In this document: piece after piece, positions 13,601 through 23,315 of the stretch | Position numbering within the stretch: the first letter of the stretch is position 1 | Layout of the letters: each line of letters starts with the position of its first letter | Assembly: GCA_905250075.1 (NCBI GenBank) | Contig: CAJNOP010000307.1 | Coordinates: 1 to 64,000, forward strand | Direction: 5' to 3' | Length of the DNA stretch: 64,000 nt | DNA from: Rotaria sp. Silwood1 | Lineage: Eukaryota; Rotifera; Eurotatoria; Philodinida; Philodinidae | Translations under genes and position numbers: made by a program | The notes under the pieces: generated by a model | The model's database searches: none | Told to the model about the DNA's origin: nothing | What the model saw: only the letters and a program-made list of their open reading frames with translations

Positions 13601-14360
13601 ATAATAAGAAAGAAATTATCAAAATTTCTGTAATTTATATAAGTTCAATAGTTGCAACGCAGCATAAAGCAGCTACTTTTAGAAGGTGTGGAATCTCGCA
13701 TATGTCGGTAATTAGGACATTTCGGAAGTAGCAAAACTTATGGAAAATCTGAATATGGTTGAACTACTACAGACTATTAAAGCGACACAACAGTATTTTA
13801 TGTTGTAACAAAAAGAAAGCTTTCTTGACTAGAAAAAATCCACCTCAAACCATTAGATGACAAGAATACAAATAAAGATAACAAGTTGTAGGACAAGAAA
13901 AATGCGTATTTTTCCACCATTGAATCCTTAGTATACGTTTACTTATTATAAAAGAGCCGACAATATCGGCTTGGTTCATTTAATTTACTTATAGTAATGT
14001 GATAGAATTTTTTTTTGAGAACGAGAAAGTTAGTTGAACTGCACATCTGAACAGATTTTTGTCCCTACCAACTGTTTCGCTTCTCTTTCTGGAATGCATA
14101 TCAGATAACGTAATCCACATAGAGCACAGACTCCAAAAACCTACTTCTCAGGTTCACATTTCCATATAACCAAAACAAACTCGCTTTCAAATTATGGTAA
14201 ACTCATTCTAGACTATAGGCTACTAACTTTAAAATGTTGTTTTCGGCTATTGAAAGACGTGTGACTATGTATATGGATAGTTTCACATTGCTATTCTGCA
14301 AGAGAACGACGAAGATCTTTCTTCTCATTTTTCTCTATTTTTTAGTTTTTACTGTTCACG
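10660..14360. other. Gene-poor stretch
   Basis: This 3.7 kb has no recognisable gene. A single short telomere-like tract (TTTGGGTGTGAGTGAG) is near 11458. Short open frames at 10951-11157 and 12977-13195 (minus) show no family motif and no convincing splicing. Composition becomes visibly less AT-rich toward 12-14 kb than in the spacer at 4-6 kb. Confidence 0.5.
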
Positions 14361-15244
14361 ATGTTTCGCAACGCTCTCGTCACTGGTGCCGCTCGAGGTA
14401 TTGGACGTGCGATTGCCCTCCGTCTTGCTAGAGATGGTCTTAATGTTGCTGTGAATGATATCAGAGCAAGTTCTTCAGGTCTCAACAAGGTTCAACAAGA
14501 AATCGAAAAAATGGGTCGAAAATCTGTCGCTATAACTGCTGATGTTTCTATTGATAAAGCGGTCGAAACAATGATGCAGAACGCTGCAAAAGAACTGGGC
14601 AGTTTGGACGTAGGCACATCTTTTTCTCGATTGTTTCATCTTTTTTCTAGATAATAATACAGGTCGTAGTCGCTAATGCAGGAATTGCCCAAGCGAAGCC
14701 GATCGTTGATATTACTGTAGAAGATTGGGATAAGATGTTTGCAGTCAACATGCGGGGTGTGTTTCTTTGCTACAAAGAGGCTGCTAAAGTCATGATTGCG
14801 CAAGGTACGGGAGGAAAAATCATCGGTGCCTGCAGTATATTCGGACACAGATCATCTCCAATGGCGAGTCATTATTGTGCCAGTAAATGGGGTGTGCGTG
14901 GCCTTACGCAAGCCGCTGCCATGGAATGGGCCAAACACAAGATTACAGTTAATGCTTACTGTCCAGGTATGTTTCATATCGGTTTTTTTTTAAATACAAA
15001 TCTAATGATCAAAACAGGAGTTACTAAAACTGCGATGGTGGATGCGTTTGTTGAAGAATTGGCAAAAATCCAAGGAAAGCAAAAGGGAGACATCATCAAA
15101 TATTACGAAAATGACATGATAGCTCTTGGCCGATTAGGAAATCCGGATGATATCGCAAGCTTAGTGTCGTACTTGGCTAGCCAAGACTCTGATTATATGA
15201 CTGGACAGAGTATTATCATTGATGGAGGAACCACGTTTTCTTGA
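14361..15244 (+). CDS. Short-chain dehydrogenase/reductase, acetoin (diacetyl) reductase-like, likely horizontally acquired
   Basis: This is an NAD(P)-dependent SDR oxidoreductase of classical length (about 259 residues). Exons are 14361-14609, 14663-14966 and 15018-15244, with introns of 53 and 51 nt. The cofactor motif TGAARGIG is at residues 8-15 and NAG at 88-90. The catalytic tetrad Asn112, Ser141, Tyr154 and Lys158 (YCASK) is complete, and the C-terminus is DYMTGQSIIIDGGTTFS. LTQAAAMEWAKHKITVNAYC and the C-terminal tail resemble fungal and bacterial acetoin reductase/meso-2,3-butanediol dehydrogenases, so reduction of diacetyl/acetoin is likely but the substrate is not certain. Codon use is mixed and more GC-rich than in the neighbouring conserved genes. 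It sits alone in a telomere-repeat-rich zone. The microbial origin is inference; the intact active site suggests function. Confidence 0.92.
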
Positions 15245-15690
15245 TTCCAAGTTATATTATTTTCAAAAGAGGACTTTATTCATATATGTCTTGTATCATA
15301 AGTTTTCATCATTCGATCTTAATAAAAAGAGAGAGAGAAAATTGATCAACGGTTGTGAACTTCAAGAAAAAGTATCGCATTATATCATGTAATCAGAACT
15401 TACAAAGATGCATTAACAAAAAACTTATACTCTAAAAATCCACATGATATTTTTCAAAATACCATGTCTTCGTGAAATCAGCACCAAGCAAAGAGGAAAT
15501 TGCAATCGTCAACATAACATGATTATTCTTAAACGGATTGGAATAGGCATAAATCTCGTCTGCATTAAACTAGGATAGAAATTCTATCGAAATTTTTATA
15601 AAACTCTTGCACCAGATGTCCTCAACAAGTATACGGAATATTCTTGTGCGGCAAAAATTGATTTTACTCCTTTCAGATGCACGGGCGCCT
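15245..15690. other. Spacer downstream of the dehydrogenase
   Basis: About 445 bp follow the SDR stop. AATAAA at about 15321 is a plausible polyadenylation signal for it. Nothing else was recognised. Confidence 0.45.
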
Positions 15691-15779
15691 CTGGGTGTGG
15701 AATGTGCATGTGGGGTGTGGGCATGGGTATGGGTGCGCGTCTGTTCTAAATTCACACTCATACTCACACCCACACCCTC
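15691..15779. repeat. Telomere-like palindrome
   Basis: The G-rich arm at 15691-15736 has GGGTGTGG, GGGGTGTGGG, ATGGGTATGGGTG units. An approximately 15-nt spacer follows, then a C-rich arm (15752-15779, CACACTCATACTCACACCC type). Same G-then-C layout as 10536-10647. Overlapping open frames on both strands here are by-products of the repeat. Confidence 0.78.
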
Positions 15780-16440
15780 CAACGATGGTTCCTGAGAACA
15801 ATACAGGTCTTGTTCCTGTATCAATTAGACATGGTAAGGATCTTTTGAGCTCGACTTTGCTAGTCAAACAGTAGGGCACACTCCATAAATCGTACGATTG
15901 TAGAAAATGTATGGTTGAGTAAGCATGCTAGCTTCTCCCAAACGACTAATTGAACAAAATCGAGACTTTTCCAAAAATTGCGCTAATATATCTGCTAGAA
16001 CGTGCATTAGTCGATTCGCAAAAAATGGGGCTAAAACTGCATCGTAAGGATGTATCATCAAAAAATGTCATTTTTCGTATTTTAGGCTGAACCTATTTTC
16101 TCATCTTTCTGCTCTACATCGAGTTCGAGCTTGCTGATTCATCCTTAGTACCGAACATTTAGATGATGGAGGTCTCATGTCGACTAATATGGAAGTGTAT
16201 CGTGTGGTAAGATGTGTACTGTTTCACTCATTGAGCTGTACGCCTACGTTGTTGATGTACATTGTTCTAATTTCGTCTAATACGAAATGAAGGCAGAAGT
16301 CTGATTTTAAACAGCTTTCGCAGAGTGCGGTGTTCTATCGCTTGCCATAGTGTTGCATTTAATTTTTGTTGTTTATATTCTGGATAACTCACTTCTGTGT
16401 ATTTAGGATCCTGTCTTTCGCTTTTTTGCTTTATTGCAAT

Positions 16441-16502
16441 TGAATGTGGGCGTTATGATCCGGATCATCTCTCTGCCCTCACTCCCATGCACACCCACAC
16501 GT
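16441..16502. repeat. Short telomere-like palindrome
   Basis: A short G-rich tract (AATGTGGGCG) is followed after about 35 nt by a C-rich tract ending CACACCCACACG. A TAGTCTTCT sequence follows immediately, and similar sequences lie beside other copies. It is weaker and more diverged than the copies at 10.5 and 23 kb. Confidence 0.5.
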
Positions 16503-16512
16503 AGTCTTCTTT

Positions 16513-16637
16513 AGATTCCGTTGCCACAAGAACCAAGAAAAATAAGGCGCGTAGAGCGAAAAGCACGAGCAGAAGCTAAACGACAAGGAGTCAAAGCAGG
16601 AACTACAACTAGGCCAAATAATGAGCAACAAAGTTAA
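16513..16637 (+). pseudogene. Possible orphan terminal exon, unrecognised
   Basis: A short open stretch ends at TAA about 16635 and encodes a basic, alanine-rich tail (EPRKIRRVERKARAEAKRQG and onward). The composition looks like real protein, but no upstream exon or family could be identified. It may be a gene remnant or chance. Confidence 0.25.
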
Positions 16638-17097
16638 TTACTACCGACAAATTGAGAAAGGTTTGAAATTTAGATTTGATATTTGTGTAAATATTCAAGT
16701 GAAAAATGATGTTTTTTTCTTTATTTGACTAAATCATATTTGATGAATGTTTTTAACAAAAAAAAAGAAAACATTTTTCTATGGTAAATTGCAAAATTCT
16801 TTTTTCGTCAACAATTGATTCTGTTAAAATTTGTATATATAATTGAAAGAGTTCTAGCGATTCATTTTTATTCTTTAAACAAGAGGGATTGTGGTGAAAA
16901 CAAATACTTGATTGAGGATGATGATAAGACAGTACCTAAGAGATGAGACCAACTGATGATTATGATTTAGTCTTTAGGACTATATTTCTTGTCTTACATT
17001 GTTAAAATATACTTTATACTATTAGTAGATAGTAAATCTTGTGACTTAAACGAATGCAAATAAGTGCCGGTAGTCTGCCGTTGCGCATGATTAACCA

Positions 17098-17448
17098 ATG
17101 ATTTATGACATATCTAGATATATATTATTTGTATTTTGCTTTGGTGATATCCCATTACAAGATGTAAGTGTAATTTTCCGCGAAACAACTTTTACTGTTT
17201 CTGTTGAACAAGAATGTCTATCGGATAATAAACGTCGGGTATCTCAATCATATTTGAAGAGAAGTGTCATCTATATTAATAATTCAACAGACAAAATGCT
17301 TTTGGGATCTCATGAATATATATCCAAAACAGTGACAACTAATCTACCAGTTGTAATCTCACGTAAAGATGCGATTTATCAAGGTAGTTTACATAATATT
17401 CTATATTATATAATGAGAATAATGATGAATATCATTGTCAAACGATGA
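17098..17448 (+). CDS. Unrecognised open reading frame, 116 residues
   Basis: It starts with ATG at 17098 and reads through to a stop at 17448. The central part (about residues 30-95: RETTFTVSVEQECLSDNKRR, then LLGSHEYISKTVTTNLPVVI) has balanced amino-acid composition like a real protein. The ends are Ile/Tyr-rich and look non-coding. A GTAAGT at about 17164 could be a splice donor, so this may be the remains of a spliced gene. No family recognised. It lies directly upstream of a telomere-like palindrome and a MITE. Confidence 0.3.
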   Translation: MIYDISRYILFVFCFGDIPLQDVSVIFRETTFTVSVEQECLSDNKRRVSQSYLKRSVIYINNSTDKMLLGSHEYISKTVTTNLPVVISRKDAIYQGSLHNILYYIMRIMMNIIVKR

Positions 17449-17483
17449 AAACAAGTGATATGACAAATGGCTAAGTAGAGCGT

Positions 17484-17557
17484 CGGTGTTGGTGCGGGCA
17501 TGGGCGTAGATGAGGGTGTGCTTATTGATGGTTGTCTTACTCACACACCCACACACA
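17484..17557. repeat. Telomere-like palindrome beside MITE copy 2
   Basis: The G-rich arm at 17484-17520 has GGTGTTGGTGCGGGCATGGG-type units. A spacer containing TTGTCTTAC follows, then a short C-rich arm (17540-17557, CTCACACACCCACACACA). It immediately precedes the diverged foldback MITE. Confidence 0.7.
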
Positions 17558-17584
17558 GAATTAAAAAACCAAACACACTATATT

Positions 17585-18075
17585 ATAGAGCAAATCGAGG
17601 CGCGTCGAATGGTATATCATAAATCTTGTTTTCATAAGATTTTCAGGAAACCAGACTGAATTTACTGGTAGACATCCATGGATTCAAAGACTCATCAACA
17701 GCCACTAACCGTGGAAAATGATGGTGGATCATTAAAAGTCACATTTTTCTCCCTATCAAAGATAGGCCGATCAGAGATGCTGAGTATATGAGCTTGTAGT
17801 CCGTGAAAAGCGCTACAAAACTGTATATAGGAAAATTATTTTTACAAACATTTTCGACTAATACCAAGGCCTACAATGGTCAGTGCTTTCACTTGATGGT
17901 CGCCTACAAGTAAATTCAGTTTGGTTCTCTCCAAAATCTTATGAAAACAAGATTTGTTATAAACCATTCAACGCGCCTCGACTTGCTCTACAACATGGCA
18001 TTTTTTTAAATATTAAATAGGTCACCAAATCCGACGCGCTCCTTTGTAAAATTCTCAGAACTTTTTGATCCCCGT
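17585..18075. mobile_element. Foldback MITE, copy 2 (diverged)
   Basis: Arms match those of the element at 7043-7571. They share CGTCGAATGGTATAT, TTTTCATAAGA, and in the other arm TCTTATGAAAACA and CATTCAACGCG plus CTCTACAACATGG. The left terminal end appears shortened and target duplications are not clear, so exact ends are uncertain. No coding capacity. Confidence 0.75.
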
Positions 18076-18870
18076 TGTAATATCAATTGATAGTATTATG
18101 ATGCCTAACATTTATTTGATCAGTATATTGTACAGTTAAATAATCTCTCTCAATATTAATTATATTTAGTATTTCAATGGCTTCTTCATAATGCTTATTT
18201 GATAGATATTTAGAGAACATGAGACTTGTAATAATAGATTTATTCATAAAGGATAGTTGCATAGATAATTCTAAAATATGAATGATTTAATCTTGCTTTA
18301 TTTTTCTTATGAATAAAATGAAATGAGACATAGAATGAAAGACAAGAGAAATGTGACAAATGTTGAAGAATGTTGATATTAATAGCTTTTGTTAGAATGA
18401 AAAGTCAATTGTTTAATCATTAAAAATCTTCTTTTTCAAAATTCATTAGTTTGCGGTGGTCGATCATCTAGAATAAAATATTTTATATTAATCGATTGTA
18501 ATTTTACTAATAAAAGTCAAGTCTCTTGATGAAAAGGATTTTTCTCTTCTAGAAAATTTCGTACTTTCTATAAGATTTTTGTACAATTTGAAAAATACGA
18601 ATAGAAAACGATTTTGAGAACTCTTGTCATTATTTTCAGTCATATGTGATATAAAAAAAGTCGATAGATTTGTCATTCGTTATTCTGTTATCATACAAAA
18701 ACTTGTAGTCACAGAAATCTTATGATAATAAAGAAATGTTTGTAAGTGTGAAACTATATTTATAATATAGGTTCTAATGAACTATGAATACCTTGACAAG
18801 ATTTCACGGTATTATTTGAAAAAGTCATGCGCTTTTATTCTGAGTGAAGTGGAAGAGAAGATAGATTAAT

Positions 18871-19612
18871 TTATTTACTTGCTGTAGGTGCTGCTTTTTT
18901 CTTATCATGTGTTTGATCTTTTTCTATTAATAACAAAAAATCAAATGTTTAAAAATTGAAAAATATAAATTTCAACTAACTTATAGTTGGACGTTGAGTG
19001 ACTGTTTTTGCTAATTCAAAAAAAAAATAATTTTCATTTTTTTTTTTTTTTCATTCAACAATTTATTTACTTTTTATTTTTTCTTCTTTATTATTATTCA
19101 TATTTTCAACTCGTCGTTCAAGTTCAGTTTTAAGATCCCAAACACGATCAACTAAATCATTACTAAGAACAATAGCTTTTTCACGTAAATTTTGCATATA
19201 TTTTGGTAAATCTTTAAATATTTGTTCAGCCATAACACCTAAAGGAAAAAAAATTTCTGTTATTCATGTTTTTTTTTTTATTAAATGTAAATTTTTCATA
19301 TAACCATATTCTTTGCCATAGGGTTGTATAAAATGATGACCAGCTAAATCAGGTAATATTGTTGCTAAATAAACCAAATATATAATACACAAAAAAAAAA
19401 TGTTTTATTTAAGTTAACATACCGACAACAACACCAGAAACAAAAACAAATGTATAAATAAACATTGAACAACAAAATGAACGTCCTTTTGTTTTCATAG
19501 GAACTTTTTTTGTTGTTTGTTCATTAGATGATTTTGTTGTTCTTAGATTATCTTTTGACTATAAGAAAAAGAATTGTTTTTTTAAAAATATATTAAAAGA
19601 ATATTTAACCAT
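18871..19612 (-). CDS. Small single-pass membrane protein with coiled-coil tail, unrecognised
   Basis: The minus-strand spliced gene encodes about 150 residues. The first exon is only the start codon (19612-19610), followed by an intron and an exon starting at 19559 (MSKDNLRTTKSSNEQTTKKV as joined). One hydrophobic segment (FCCSMFIYTFVFVSGVVVG) serves as membrane anchor. A charged helical tail follows (VMAEQIFKDLPKYMQNLREK, then VWDLKTELERRVENMNNNKE) and a Lys-rich end before the stop at 18871-18873. All introns are short and use GT/AG. A/T-ending codons match native genes. No family was recognised; membrane tethering is inferred from the hydrophobic segment alone. Confidence 0.72.
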
Positions 19613-21822
19613 TATGATGTGTTATCGATCAATGAATAATAAAATATAATCTAAAATATTATAAATGTAATAAAGGTCATTGACTTATCCAATAAATTTC
19701 TTTAGTATGTTTAAGAAAGAAAAGAAAAAAAATGAACTTTAAATTTTAAATGAAAGAAAATAAAATAGCGACATAAATATCGATGGTTATAGATATTAAC
19801 CAATAGAGAAGATTGAAATGATTTTTGATGGTGTTTGTTATTCAATTTATCATGTACCATTAATGTTTCATAAGTTTCACATAAATCATTCTTTGTCTAG
19901 TCTAATATTATTAGTATTGTATTCAATTAAGAACATACTCAGACATAATATCAAGAAATACATTGACAGTAACATTGTTTTTTCAAATGAATTTAATCTG
20001 ACATAGTTTTTTTTTGCAATGGTATTTATTCGAAGTAGAAACATGCGAAATTTTCTGTAAACGTCTTTCAAATAGATAAAAGGAAATTATTTCTTCCTTT
20101 TTCTTTTCTACAATGTAAGAATGATATTCATAATACATGACTTGAAAATACTAAATATGTATTGTATACTTTAATAAAACAAAATTGTTAGCACAACCGC
20201 CAAGCGGCTGAAATATGAAAGTGACATGTCTTTTTCATCATTTATTCTAAGCATTGATTTAATGAACAAAAAAAAGCTTAGTGAACATATTTGTTAAAAC
20301 TACTGTCGGCCTTAACAATCTATGATGCATCTCAATGTATTCAGAATGACAAAATATTGATTATTCTCAAAAGCTGAAACTTAAATTGTTCATACTTTTG
20401 AGTTATTTATATGACAGTTGTAGGAAATTTAAATGCATATAATCATTTATCTGCGCAAAAATTAGCAACAGGGTTATTTAGAAAAACACTTTCTAAGTCA
20501 TATTATTAATGTCAATTGCGAAGATCTGTAATGAAGGACGAGTCATAAAAATCTCGATTTACACATTCATTTACTATTATTTTCTTCAATCGTAGACGTG
20601 GATTCTACAAAAGAAAAAAGAACGGCTGAATATATTTTGTTTGAAATATTTGATTCGAATAAATAACAAAAAAAAAATTTATATTATTAGTCCTTTGAGA
20701 ACGAGTCACTTATAAATACGTGACGATGACAAAATAACTCATGATTGGTTTATGCTTGTTTCTTACGGCACTTTACACATATATATATATAGACTCTAGA
20801 GTGTCACATAAAGAATACACAGGTTATTCATGTTTTGTTAATGACATATTTGAATTGCGTCTTGTTTTTCATATTTCACTTGAGTAGTGTTAAAAATATT
20901 AATAAATTAATTTGATGAAAAACAACAAAAAAACATTTCAATAAAATAAATATTTTGCAAGAAATCAAATAATTTTAAATATCTAAACGTTAATTCTTTG
21001 ATAATCATTTTGTTTATTATATGTAATCGAAAGTAGAACAAAATTTTAAGTCTTGAAAATACACTTATTAGTAGAATGATTATCTTTTGAGATTTAATAC
21101 TACTCTGAGTACTTTTTTGATATAGTTCTATTCGTTTGAATCATGATAACAAATGAATAATACTATGACTATAGTATTCACATTTTTTACCACTAATATT
21201 GTATTAATTTTTTAATTGAAATAACGTATAAAAATTTTCAAATGGACGTATACTATAAGTACGCTGAAGTTTAACATGGTTTGTTCTTCGTTAAAAGTCA
21301 ATCAAGGTGAAATTTATGTGAAAAAAGAATACATTTTTCTAATGCTATTAACTTATTGTATATTTTTTTTCTTACAAAGGACAACTATAAAAAGTCAAAA
21401 CAAATTTAAAATTTCTAAAAAAGAAATTTCATTGCACAAATAAAAGTTTTACTAAAACATTTGTAACTAAGAAATCTATCATTCTCATATATTTGAGTTT
21501 AAATTATGACTTGACTAATTTTAGAACTTAAGATCGATCTTATTATTGTTAACATAAGTCTTCTCGTAATAAAATTAAACTGATAAGAGATTGTTTTCTA
21601 TTTTATGAACAATTTTACATTGAAGTTAGTATGCATCTCTAAAATTCAATAGAGATTATAGGCTTTTATTTTTTAATAATTTTATAACACTCGTTCCATA
21701 CTAATGATAGACAAAATTATTTAGCAGTTTTCTTTACATAATATACACTTCTCTCATCGAATCGAGAACATAAAAAATGTTCTCTAGATTTCTATGCCAT
21801 CAAATCTGTTTAAACATTACTA
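19613..21822. other. AT-rich spacer
   Basis: This 2.2 kb spacer holds no recognisable gene, repeat or RNA. Small open frames near 19818-20071 on both strands lack coding character. Confidence 0.5.
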
Positions 21823-21963
21823 ATGAGTTCTTTTGAAAAGATTCAAGCTAAAATACCACTGGATGTTATCATTGTCGGTGCTCACATTATTAGATTAGCT
21901 ACTGCCGCAACAATCATTAGAATAAGACAATCATTTATGTCAAAACCTAATAATGTTCGTTGA
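21823..21963 (+). pseudogene. Remnant of FAD-dependent monooxygenase N-terminus
   Basis: A 46-codon frame encodes MSSFEKIQAKIPLDVIIVGA followed by HIIRLATAATIIRIRQ. This is the layout of the Rossmann dinucleotide motif of salicylate hydroxylase-type flavoprotein monooxygenases (normally IVGAGIGGLATA), but the glycines are replaced by H, I and R. A stop follows 46 codons in. The following 200 bp look partly coding-like but have no long frame. It reads as a decayed fragment, perhaps of a transferred gene. Confidence 0.5.
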
Positions 21964-22611
21964 AAGAGAAGTGGCGGTAAAGTCATGTTCTCGTCAACAT
22001 TACTTAACGGTAAAAATCGCATGGGCATTATCAGTCAGTTGCTGAAGACATTTTCTACGATTTCGGAGTATGAGTGTAGGTAGACTAGAGGCTTTACCGT
22101 CACCAACACCTGTGGTATCCGTCTATGTATGTTCTTTATGGCGCTTACTTATTGACTGATACAATGCTATCAATGGAGTCGCTACCATCATCATGCCGAC
22201 GAGCTGTGCGGTGTTAGTTTTACACCAATAGCAAAGATAATTATCTATGTCATGTAAATTAGGTCGCAACTGCAAGAGAATTGCTAATGTAACAATGTAC
22301 AACTTCTAGTTTTCTATTCGTTTTTCTATTTGTTAAATCCAATTATTAATTTTTTTTTTGTCTTTAAAAGCTTGAAATATATCGTTATCTCTATATTCGA
22401 TCATGGTTCTTCATCGTTATTCTGATACCGTTTATTCTGACATATCAAGTATATTTTGAGATTTTCGACCAACGAGATGATGATGTTTTATTGCATACAG
22501 AAAAAAAGGGAGAGGCATATAAGTGCACTAATAAGAGATATTTCCGTATGAAAAATATTCAAGAACAAAAGTAATTGATAATACAATATGTTTCTTTATG
22601 TAAATGATGAT

Positions 22612-22650
22612 TTGTGCGTGGTATGGGTGTCCGTGTAGGATGTACAAGTA
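22612..22650 (+). repeat. Single telomere-like G-rich tract
   Basis: A G/T-rich tract (GCGTGGTATGGGTGTCCGTG) has no obvious C-rich partner. It is a diverged member of the same repeat class. Confidence 0.4.
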
Positions 22651-23050
22651 GATATCAGTTTTCTCTCTACATTCATCCCTTATATGCCATTCTTAGAAGA
22701 GTCACTCGACGATATCTGAAACATTTTCGACATCTTTCACTGATATATATACTATTTCGCTGTTTGGATACGATCAACGTTATTCTTTGTATTAAATTAT
22801 CTTCGACATATTTTCTTTTTGCGTTTTATTCTTACAGCCAAATCGATATACATATCGATTGGTTAGGTTGCAATTTGAAATTGAATTTCAGCCAATACTA
22901 TGTCAATAACAAATGATGTCTTAAAGAAAAACAGAAAGCTTTAAGAGAACAAGTTTCAATTCATGATGGAGTATATATTTTGTTTGAAGTGACTGAAAAG
23001 CAAAATAAAAGTTTTCCACGTTTTCTTTCGTGACTAATGCATCATAAATA

Positions 23051-23247
23051 GGGTGTGGGTGTGTGGGGTGTAGGTGTGGGTGTGGGTGGGTGTGGGTCTT
23101 TGATAAATCAACAAACGCATCCATACCCACATCCACCCACACCCACACCCACACTCATCCACACCCCACACCCGGCGTGGGTGTGATGGGTTGTGGATGT
23201 TTGAGTGTATGAGTCTTCTGTACACCCACACTCACTACCACATCCCG
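23051..23247. repeat. Double telomere-like palindrome (G-C-G-C)
   Basis: This is the best-preserved copy: G arm 23051-23097, spacer of about 22 nt, C arm 23120-23173, then directly a second G arm 23176-23200, a spacer containing GAGTCTTCT, and a second C arm 23222-23247. Runs such as GGTGTGGGTGTGGG match the bdelloid TGTGGG repeat. It lies about 70 bp downstream of the ADP-ribosyltransferase stop codon. Confidence 0.85.
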
Positions 23248-23315
23248 CCGAGAATAGTCGAATAGCGAAGTAAGTAGTAATGCAAATCAATTTACTGAGT
23301 TAATCAAAAAACAAT

